A stretch of DNA of 64,000 nt from Boesenbergia rotunda (Eukaryota > Streptophyta > Magnoliopsida > Zingiberales > Zingiberaceae). Numbering within the stretch: the stretch's first letter is position 1; every line of letters begins with the position of its first letter. The translations under genes and the position numbers were made by a program. Under the pieces are notes generated by a model. The model ran no database searches. It saw only the letters and a program-made list of their open reading frames with translations, and was not told where the DNA came from. Location of the stretch: assembly GCA_024364735.1 (NCBI GenBank), contig JAGFNQ010010088.1, positions 1 to 64,000 on the forward strand, given 5' to 3'. This document shows, piece after piece, positions 55,990-64,000 of this stretch.

Positions 55990-56222
55990 AGCTAGGATAG
56001 AGAACGTGAAATTATAATGTGAAATTCAACGTGAATGACGTGATATTTTTCGTGTATACGTTCGATTGTCACTTGGACATTGACGGTGGCCGGAGGCCGC
56101 CGCCCCGAACAAAATTATAACCTTGGGGACACGGTGAACCCGTCGAGGATCGTTGTAATTGAAGTGTCACGTTATTCACGTTGAAAATTTACGTTGTCTA
56201 TCATTTTTCGCAAGGCAAGACC
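55990..56222. mobile_element. Foldback MITE, copy 1 of a tandem pair
   Basis: Inverted ends GGATAGAGAACGTGAAATT and, inverted, ATGATAGACAACGTAAATT. Next come TCAACGTGAATGACGTGA and its inverse TCAACGTGAATAACGTGAC. The core holds CGTTCGATTGTCACTTGGACAT, a GC hairpin GGTGGCCGGAGGCCGCCG-like, and ACACGGTGAACCCGTCGAGG. Confidence 0.75.
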
Positions 56223-56239
56223 TGTCCATTTTGTTTGAG

Positions 56240-56452
56240 CTATGATAGAGTGCGTGAAATTCTACGTGAATGACATAATAATTTTTGTATATACGTCCGA
56301 TTGCTACTTGGACACCGACGGTGGCCTCCGGCCGCCGTCCCGAACAAAACTATAACCTGGGGGTATAGTGAACCTGTCAAGAATCGTTACAATTGAAATG
56401 TCACGTCATTCACATTGAGTTTCACGTTGAAAATTTACGTTGTCTGTCATTT
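56240..56452. mobile_element. Foldback MITE, copy 2 of a tandem pair
   Basis: The same structure as the preceding copy (GATAGAGTGCGTGAAATTC ... GAAAATTTACGTTGTCTGTC), same orientation, ~20 bases downstream. The third member at 30300-30540 is more diverged. Confidence 0.75.
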
Positions 56453-56529
56453 TTATTTTTGTTTGCAATCCCCCATCCTTATCCGCTCCAACACATTCCA
56501 ATTCCGGTCAAATATGAAATTTTTGAAGG

Positions 56530-59500
56530 ACTAAATTAATAAAAATCATAAATTAGGGAGTGATTTGCAAACACTAAAATTTAGAAGATCTTTTTACAAA
56601 AGTCAAAACTAATAAAATGTCCTAAATTCTTCTCTTTAATCCCCTTCCTCCCGTTTTCTCCCCCGTCGCCGCAGCAGTTCCCCGAGCGAGCGACGCTGAA
56701 ACCGCCGTCGAGCCCTAATCTCTTCCTCTTCTTCTCGCGTGCTCCTTCAGCCCTGGATCGACACCGAGCCACTCCTCCCTCGCGTCGCTGCGAAGCTGCA
56801 TCTCTTATAGTCGCGAGAGGCAACACTGCTGGCCGACGACCCTCCTTCCCCGAGAAGCTAGCGCCGCAACCCTCTTCGCGATCTTTCCTCCTCCACGTGA
56901 CCAACCCACAGTCGGCCACCACTCAAGTTTTGCTTCCTTCTTACCATGAGCGAGATTGTAGTTTTTGGTGGAAATGGCAACTTAGTTTGGGGTTGTGTTT
57001 CGATTTTTGGATGGAGGACTACCAATATAGATTGGTCGATTTGGGATCTTGTTATGTCTTCTACACTTTGTACAAATCTCAGATTTTGTAATAGGTCTTG
57101 TAATAAATTATTTTGTTTGTTGGAATAGATATTGTTTAGGTAAGAATTTTATTAGGGTGAATCTTGAACTGATTTGGGTTGTATCAGTTTGTAACCTAAG
57201 CAGAGAAATGAAAGTGTTGGATTTTGTCATTCTAGGCTTAGATTTCGGTAGTTCAGTTGTTTTCGTTGTAAGCTGTTTTATTTGGAGTATGTTGTGGACT
57301 AATTTTGGGTTAGTTCCTTTGACCTTGTTTCTCTCAGTGTCGTAAGCTACAAATTGGGGCGGGAGTATTGATTTTTGTTTAGCTACTGTTCCTGAGTTTG
57401 GTTTGAAGTGGAGAACGGTGATTAAAGGTTAAGTTTTGAGTAAATTGTAGTGGAGCAGTTGAAGTTATATTATGCTTGTTATGGTTGAAAATTTAACTGA
57501 TATTAAAGTAGTTCTTTGAGTTCAAATTAGGGATGAGACCTAAACATCTAATCTGGTAATTTGGGTTTAAAAAGTGATGTGAAATTTAGTTAAATAGGTA
57601 TTATAATTAGGGTTCATCCTAATCGTATTTAGTATTTTGTTTAGCTAATTTGGTTATTTATAAATAGCTAAACTTTGTCCTTGGTACATGACATTGATCG
57701 GTTACGTGTGTTCGATTGCGGCAGTTCCTTTGATATGTTTTACAATTTAAGGCGGGTACTTCTCGTTTGTATTCTATAGATTATTTATCTAAAATACATG
57801 GCTGTTTGAATTCAGAGTAAGACTGCTTTACCTTATTCTTTGTTCTTGATACGTTGATACTTTCTTTGCTTGATCTTCGAGCTAATCGTATTTTATGTCT
57901 GTACAGTCTCATCGTTGATTTTCTATTCTATAAAGTATTGCTTGTACGGAAGTACTTAGAAATTATCATTAAACACAACTAAGGTTGGTTGACATTAGAG
58001 ATACCTACCTAGTAGTTAGTTGCATGTTTAGTGATTTTGATACTTATTTGATTGTATCGTTGCATTGTCGTTATTTGGTTGATTGTGTATTTAGTATCAT
58101 GCACCATATCTGCATTGTTACATGCTGACGAGTATTGGCTTCTATATGGTTAAGTCGTCATCAGTCATTTAGTTGCTCTGCTCACTCAACCACTCATTGT
58201 GGTAGTTGCTAGAGTGCGAACAGTTGTCCTGTTATGTCATACTCGACTACTCATAGATAATGGATGTTAAAGTTGTAGGCAAGTAATTGGCACCCTCACC
58301 GTTGTTTCCGAGAGATACCAGAGTTGTTGGTGACTCCCCCTTTGTCTTGGGGTTTTTGGAGTAGTTGGATCCCTAGCATCCTATCCACTCAGTCACATAT
58401 ACTAGTGGTATTCGTTGGAGTGCGTACAGTTGTCACAACCCTACCCATTCGGCCACATAGATGTGATGTGATGGCAGCTTGACTGACGTTAGGGGTGACA
58501 CATGTCATTGCATCATATGCATTTATTGCATTTTCTTGTGTTTGCTACATTTTTATGAGCTATGATTGCTGCATTTGGTTGGCATGCATGTATGCCTTGA
58601 TATTTTGTTATCATTCTATTTCATACATGCCTAGTTATTATTCTGTTTCTTAGAGACTGTATACCGTTGATTCTTTCTGCTTGTTATATCTTTTATGATA
58701 TCATGCGTTTATCTACTCTTATACCCGCAGAGTACGCCTGAACTCACCATCCCCACCATTTACTTTTGTTTCAGATAGCAGATATATGCATTACTTTGAG
58801 CTAGGAGAGGATCCAAATGTCAGTCCCATGGTGTCGAGTTATTTTGGAGTTTGTTTCAGTGTTTTGTTTATTTCCACAGTTACTTTATTTCTACACTTTG
58901 GGAGTTCCGCATTTATTTTATACACTGGTAATTATTTTATTTATCTGATATTGTCTTAGTAAATTTATGTTTATACCTTATTGGATTGGTAATGTTTATT
59001 TTTTGGATTTACATTTGAGTTTTACTCTGGTTATGGACTCTCTACTATTTTTATCATTCTTATCAATATAAAATACGTGGTTGTGAAGTTTTTTATTTTA
59101 TTATTGTGATGTCAGCCGTGTGAGGTTGAACTAGATGTTGTGGAGCGTTATGTATAAATGCCCGAACTTGTTCGTCACACAGGGGAGACGCTGTCTGATT
59201 TTCGAGTAAATATGGATGACATGCATGTATGCCTTGATATTTTGTTATCATTCTGTTTCATACATGCCTAGTTATTATTCTGTTTTTTAGAGACTGTATA
59301 TCGTTGATTCTTTCTGTTTGTTGTATCTTTTATGATGTCATGCGTTTATCTACTCTTATACCCGTAGAGTCCGCCTGAACTCACCATCCCCACCATTTAC
59401 TTTTGTTTAAGATAGCAGATATATACATTACTTTGAGCTAGGAGAGAATCCAGATGTCAGTCCCACGATGTCGAGTTATTTTGGAGTTTGTTTCAGTGTT

Positions 59501-59870
59501 TTGTTTATTTCCGTAGTTACTTTATTTCTACACTTTGGGAGTTCCGCATTTATTTTATAGACTGGTAATTATTTTATTTATTTGGTATTGTCTTAGTAAA
59601 TTTATGTTTATACCTTATTGGATTGGTAATGTTTATTGTTTGGATTTACATTTGAGTTTTACTCTGATTATGGACTCTCTACTATTTTTATCATTCTTAT
59701 CAATATAAAATGCGTGGTTGTGGAGCTTTTTATTTTACTATTGTGATGTCAGCCGTGTGAGGTTGAACTAGATGTTGTGGAGCGTTATGTATAAATGTCC
59801 TAACTTGTTCGTTGTACAGGGGAGATGCTGTCCAATTTTCGAGTAAATATGGATCTTTAGGGGCGTGACA
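56530..59870 (-). mobile_element. Long LTR of a chromovirus-like (Tekay/Del type) retrotransposon, probably solo
   Basis: On the minus strand it begins TGTCACGCCCCTAAAGATCC at 59870, the typical start of Tekay/Del LTRs. It ends in the GC-rich stretch 56640-56900, which resembles the leader end of such LTRs, followed by an A/T-rich tail to about 56530. The far end and target duplication could not be fixed. No gag or pol is adjacent, so a solo LTR is likeliest. It contains a 637-bp direct duplication. Confidence 0.6.
58584..59857. repeat. 637-bp direct tandem duplication in the LTR
   Basis: 58584-59220 and 59221-59857 are two ~97% similar copies beginning ATGCATGTATGCCTTGATAT. Both contain GTTGTGGAGCGTTATGTATA near their ends. 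Differences are scattered single bases. Confidence 0.9.
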
Positions 59871-60766
59871 ATTCCCCTTCGACAAACCCTTTCCAACTCT
59901 TTTCCCTTTTAGCTAACAAAACGTGGCCTTTATCAACTCCCCCTTTTCCCTGCTCGATCCAACAACGCACATTAAAAGCCTCGATCGGCCACCTCATGAT
60001 CGACTCTAACCATGAAACTTCACTTCCTCTCGCTCTCAGCTCAAAAGCCCTGCCCAACCCTTCCTTAAAATACCCAAATCCCGCACGTGCCGCCCTCCAA
60101 TCCGTGGCCACCGCGAGCTTCCCCCTCCCGACCGAAACCAATTCGTGGCGGATATTGACGGTAGATGGCGGGAGGATCTACAAACTGCATGCGGGAAAAT
60201 TAATAGATTAGCACGTGGTGGATTAGGCGGCGGTCGGCAATTAACCGCATATACCTAACTGTTAGGCTCGCGTCGACTCTATGCGCCAAAACGGCCCTAA
60301 AGACGGGTTCGGGTTTGCTCCAAATGGTAATTGGGTTCGGTATCGGCTCCAATCACAGTGGGATTTGGAAGTGCTGCTAGCTGTTGCTACATCCGATCCA
60401 TTCACTAGTCGATTCTTGAAATGCAAGACTAGTTCACGTGCATGGTTTCTTTCATGGCCTAACGTATATTCTAAGCTCTACATATAATTCCCCATATCAA
60501 AGCACATATAGTTGAGTTTGTAAAAATAAATACAACACATTTGTATAATATCAAACTTTTTGGAGTAAACACATATATAGCAACTGTATTTTTGTAGAGC
60601 AATTGTCATATAGCAAAAGCTTAATTACAAACTAGCTATTTTGTACAAAACTTCAAGTCGCTAGCTAGCTAGCTTGTAGAATAATATATTACGCTAGGTC
60701 TAGGCAACAAGCTCGATCGATCGTCCACTTTTATATACGATCGATAAATCGATCTCTCATTATGGA
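59871..60766. other. Spacer downstream of the MYB gene
   Basis: A minus-strand open stretch 59857-60141 (94 aa) is moderately GC-rich but resembles no family I know and overlaps the LTR edge. The rest, including the likely MYB 3' UTR at 60600-60766, holds no gene. Confidence 0.4.
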
Positions 60767-62124
60767 TTAATTTAGTAACCAGAAATCCTCTACGGACCAA
60801 AAGTTGTCGCACGACTCGATGGAGAAGTCATCGGAGATCATGCCATCGCCGTGCTGAAGATCGCCCCCGACGTCCCCGACGATGTTGCCGTTGCATACCG
60901 GTTGACCGCTGCCGTTCACATCTCCGGCGCCGTTGACTTGAAGTCCGCTCGTGCTGGGTAATTCGTCCACGAGCATCAAGCTGTTCATCGAGCACTCATC
61001 GTGTTTGAGCTTCTTTTGCACGCGGGTCCTCCAAAAGTTCTTTATCTCGTTGTCAGTCCTCCCTGGGAGCTGCCTCGCAATTTTTGACCACCTCGAAATT
61101 TTGTAAAATAGAACAAAATATAATTTCAGAGACTTCTTTAATCGAGACAGTGAAATTTGTAAGAAAAACCTGGGCAAATTTAAGAAAATCCAAGGAACTA
61201 AATCTATCAGAAGCGGGCGGGCGGGCGGGCGGGCACGCACGCACGCACGGGCTCAATCAAATTGGTGGTTCTCATGCGCCGGAAGCCGCCGCCGGAGATT
61301 TCTGGCCACACATCGCGCGCCTCCCATTTATTCCTCCCTAATTATCAAACTCACTCGCGCATGTTTTTTTTAATTTAATTAGCTAATTACTCCCATTCCA
61401 TGCATAGCCTCCGGGCTACGATGCAACAGTACGACGATTAATCATTATTCTAGATATTTATGATTCGATCCTCAATTACGATGTAGAAATTTTTTTTTCA
61501 AATAAGCCACGAACCCTGGGACGCTGGGCTTCTAGACCGCCCACTGCGAAAGCTTCCTGATTTACCCTGGCGGCCGGTGGAAAACTTCCGTGAGAATTTT
61601 TTCTCCAAATGGGGCGCGAACCCTGGAACGCTGGGCTTCTAGACCGCCCACTGCGAACGCTTCCTGATTTACCCCGGCAGTCGATGGAAAATTTACGTGA
61701 GGCCTCGTTAATATTTTTTTTTTAATCGCCCTCCTCGTCTTCTCGCTCACCTGTTTCCCCACCTCGCGTGGAGCTCCATGATCAGCCGCTGCTCCTCCGG
61801 CGTGATGTTGCCCCGCCGCACGTCCGGCCGCAGGTAGTTCAGCCACCTCAGCCTGCAGCTTTTCCCCGTCCGCTTCAACCCTGAAATCGCAAGCACATCA
61901 AGCTAGCTAGAGCTTCCATTTTAAGAAGCAAAATTAAAACTGCAAATGTTGATCAGTCCATGCATACCGGCAGAGCGAGCGATGTTGTTCCAGACGCCTT
62001 CGCCGTGGTTGGAGATGTAGTTGACGAGGACGAGATCTTCCTCCATGGTCCAGGGTCCCTTCCGCACCTCCGCCTCCTGGCTGCTGCTTATTCTCTTGTC
62101 CATCCCGATGGCTTCCTCCACCAT
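60767..62124 (-). CDS. R2R3-MYB transcription factor (MYB2/MYB62/MYB78/MYB108 type)
   Basis: Three exons fit in phase: 62124-61968, 61880-61751 and 61091-60767, giving 203 aa. R2 (RKGPWTMEEDLVLVNYIS ... ARSAGLKRTGKSCRLRWLNY) and R3 (RPDVRRGNITPEEQRLI ... ARQLPGRTDNEIKNFWRTR) carry the usual regular Trp residues, the first of R3 replaced by Ile as is normal. The NHGEGVWN, RRGNITPEEQ and C-terminal WSVEDFWLL features fit subgroup 20, whose members act in stress, jasmonate/ABA responses and anther dehiscence. The intron positions are those typical of the family. Intron 2 contains a SINE. A longer in-frame start at 62178 exists, but the TATA box at 62211-62219 would leave almost no leader, so 62124 (MVEEAIG) or 62103 (MDKRIS) is preferred. 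The protein is nuclear. Confidence 0.9.
61200..61250. repeat. Short GGGC/GCAC tandem repeats in MYB intron 2
   Basis: GCGGGCGGGCGGGCGGGC followed by ACGCACGCACGC; simple repeat. Confidence 0.8.
61405..61715 (+). mobile_element. SINE, family C, in MYB intron 2 with duplicated body
   Basis: The head CCTCCGGGCTACGATGCAAC and box B-like GATTCGATCCTC match the copy at 24600-24883. The body unit (GGGCTTCTAGACCGCCCACT to CCGGTGGAAAA) is present twice, ~106 bases apart. The 3' end CCTCGTTAAT matches the other copy. It is inserted antisense to the MYB gene. The target duplication was not clear. Confidence 0.75.
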
Positions 62125-62210
62125 GAATTCAGGGGCGAAGTGACAGCTGAGAGGTGCAGCATGAAGAGATGTATGCATGCTGATGAGAGTAGTAAGAAAG
62201 AGAGAGTAAG

Positions 62211-62219
62211 ATATATATA
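62211..62219 (-). promoter_or_regulatory. TATA box of the MYB gene
   Basis: TATATATAT on the minus strand, with expected transcription start near 62180-62185. Confidence 0.55.
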
Positions 62220-62224
62220 GGGTT

Positions 62225-62929
62225 TATTGTCTAGCTCATTCGAAGCTTTAAGCTCTCACTCTGATAATAATGCTCCAAGTTAAAGGTGTGATACTGCTCC
62301 GAGAAGAGATCTTATAAGTTTTAGTCTAGCTCATTGAAATATCTTTCGAAGTTTGGTGGCTGTCAATTGTAAGGAGGAGATTCCTCTTGAACTAATTAAA
62401 TTAAATTGACTTCTAGTTGTAAAAATGTAAACCGCACACGTGTGTCTGTGTACATGTATTCCATATATATATATATATGCATATGGTCGATCGATACTGT
62501 GCTTTTGTTTAGTGCAACTAAAATCTTCAAACTCAAACATTCAAGGGTAATGTTTTTTCATGTGGGAACGTACGATTGTTGTTGGCTATTAAGTAGCTAG
62601 ATGACTTCAATCAGCAAGAGTGCATGGTTAATATATTAGTATGTTTATTTTAGATAAGTGATGAACATGGAAAGGGAAAACATTGTGGAACAATGTTTCT
62701 TCTTTTCTAAACAATCTTCATTTGTTAGGTGGATTGTTGCTTTGGGCCCTCAAACGATGAGGCATTATATTAAGTATCGGCATTGAAGATGTATGTAAGA
62801 ATGTGTACTTACAAGGTAGCGGGAATTTCAATTCTTTGAAGGGGCTTTTAGGAAAAGTGAGGCAATGGAATTTTCAGTGAAAAATGTGTAATATATAATT
62901 TCCATCGTCGTCTATCTCCCTCTCGTTGA
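62225..62929. other. Divergent intergenic region between MYB and GlnRS
   Basis: ~700 bases between oppositely directed genes, presumably holding both promoters. A TATATATATATATG stretch lies at 62464-62478. No gene recognised. Confidence 0.45.
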
Positions 62930-62941
62930 CTTGATTCGAAG

Positions 62942-64000
62942 ATGTCCATTGGATTGAATAAGATGACGGCGGAGAATATGTCTGTCGGGAAGTTTGTGAT
63001 CAATCATGAAACTCACCGATTTTGTGCCTTTCATTGCAGGCCGGTGTTGATGGATGCAGCAAGACAATCGGAAACCTTCTTTACAAGGTATTTCTTCTCT
63101 TGTTAGTTCTGGCAAGTGTTTGAGCAGCTAAATAGGGCTTCTGTATGCGATTGTGTTTTGGATTGTTTTATTGCGTGAGATAGGTTGCGACGAAATACCC
63201 AGCTAACGCTCTAATTCACCGGCCTACGCTGGTTCAGTATATAGTTTCCTCAAAGGTATTGCTCCGTAGCTCTGTCTCACGCTAAATCTCTAGTGTGAAT
63301 TATGGGTTGTAACTTCTAAGATGCATATCCTTAGTTGATTTTTTTTTTTTTTCATATGTTCATGGTAAACAAATATTCATATAGAGAATGATCGAATTTT
63401 TTATTTTTCTTGCAGATTAAAAACCAGTCCCAGCTAGATGCAGCTTTAGCATTCCTAAGCAATGTTGAACCTGAAACCTTCAAGTTGAATGAATTTGAAG
63501 AAGCTTGTGGTGTAGGTACGAGTGTTATTACTTCTGAATGGCGTTTGACCTGAAATCCTTTTGTATAACTCTTACACTGGGTTTCTACATCTACACGGCA
63601 ATTCTCTCTTTTACTGCTTTGCGCACGGGGATGGTAAGGCGCCTGGTCGATTTGGTCGAGATCACAGGTTCGAGGGTCGCCAGTTGCGCACGGGGATAAA
63701 ACCCTAGTCTGCTGGCATTAATTCCCTCGACCCCAGGCACCTCACCAAACCAGTGATAATCGTGGTTTGCCTCCCTCTAAAAACCTATGGAGCCGGGACC
63801 AGGGGCCGCTAAGGTGACGGTTCTACCTTTTTGGTCTCTTTTCCTACTTTGCATTGTAGCTTTGGAAGAGGCTTCTACTATCCTGTTTACCCTGCTAGAT
63901 CTATTCCAACCCCCCCCCCCCCCCCCCCCCCCCCCCCAGTTTCTTAAAGTAAATTATTGCATTACAACCTGACTAATGCAAGTCTCAATTGTTGTGATTG
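62942..64000 (+). CDS. Glutaminyl-tRNA synthetase, N-terminal exons (partial)
   Basis: Exons 63040-63087 (AGVDGCSKTIGNLLYK), 63184-63255 (VATKYPANALIHRPTLVQYI...) and 63416-63515 (IKNQSQLDAALAFLSNVEPE ... EFEEACGV) join in phase and match the GlnRS non-catalytic N-terminal domain. The next exon lies beyond the window. Upstream, 62942-63019 reads MSIGLNKMTAENMSVGKFVI, which only loosely follows the expected IGLDERTAKNTIANNKV stretch, lacks the preceding residues and has no clean donor. The first exon is therefore either diverged, mis-assembled or decayed. The complete enzyme charges tRNA-Gln with glutamine in the cytosol. The last intron here holds a SINE and a poly-C run. Confidence 0.8.
63623..63834 (+). 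mobile_element. tRNA-derived SINE, family A, in GlnRS intron
   Basis: Box A-like ATGGTAAGGCGCCTGG and box B ACAGGTTCGAGGGTCG, T-rich end ACCTTTTTGG. Flanks 63605-63622 and 63835-63852 are an 18-base direct repeat with three mismatches, so it is older than the copy at 9027-9246, which it matches throughout. Confidence 0.85.
63910..63937. repeat. Poly-C run of 28
   Basis: Uninterrupted C28 followed by AG. The length is likely unreliable in any sequencing technology. Confidence 0.85.

Noticed and set aside
59857..60141. 94-aa minus-strand frame
   Set aside because: No known domain, overlaps the LTR edge, no splice or start support.

Overview
The window is nuclear DNA of a flowering plant. Genes are split by GT-AG introns, the plant families OSB, Aux/IAA, WRKY, GH28 and R2R3-MYB are present, and intergenic space is AT-rich and full of transposons. 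A broken jacalin-type lectin reads most like banana lectin (BanLec), and several gene details look monocot. My inference is a monocot, probably Zingiberales (banana/ginger group), but this is not proven by the sequence.

Layout. 1-7.3 kb: a Mutator-like element (MULE) whose left end lies outside the window. It carries a frameshifted FAR1-type transposase gene (+) and, facing it, a compact two-exon gene (-) for a GRF zinc-finger/coiled-coil/membrane-anchor protein, with a tandem repeat block between them. 7.5-16 kb: repeat-rich DNA with two palindromic arrays, two tRNA-derived SINEs, a copied 5' piece of the OSB gene, a broken DUF247 gene and LTR remains. 16.7-20.6 kb: a complete five-exon organellar ssDNA-binding protein gene (OSB type). 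Its last intron holds a small Helitron carrying a U2 snRNA gene copy with its own promoter. 22-22.6 kb: a complete Aux/IAA repressor gene (-). 23.6-30.5 kb: a hAT-like MITE, a SINE, a decayed RTE-clade LINE, a lectin pseudogene and a foldback MITE. 32.5-34.7 kb: a WRKY group IId gene with two frameshifts and a solo LTR inserted exactly at a splice acceptor. 35-41 kb: LTR and CACTA-like debris. 41.3-43.2 kb: an intact single-exon nodulin-like/MFS membrane protein gene. 45-46.4 kb: retrotransposon debris beside an ambiguous base. 48.1-50.1 kb: a complete seven-exon polygalacturonase gene. 51.7-55.6 kb: a complete mitochondrial Fe-S scaffold gene (ISCU type) with a solo LTR in intron 2. 56-59.9 kb: paired MITEs and a long chromovirus-like LTR. 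60.8-62.1 kb: a three-exon R2R3-MYB gene of the MYB2/MYB78/MYB108 type (-). 62.9-64 kb: the first exons of a glutaminyl-tRNA synthetase gene (+) running off the window.

The host genes are unrelated neighbours and not a pathway. The common theme is transposons meeting genes: introns have absorbed a Helitron, solo LTRs and SINEs. The points that most deserve a second look are the two-gene FAR1/GRF MULE, the Helitron with a captured U2 gene, and the solo LTR whose target-site duplication re-creates the WRKY splice acceptor. Several frameshifts sit at homopolymers, so some damage may be assembly error. All exon boundaries come from reading frame, GT-AG sites and family knowledge; no transcript or database search was available.
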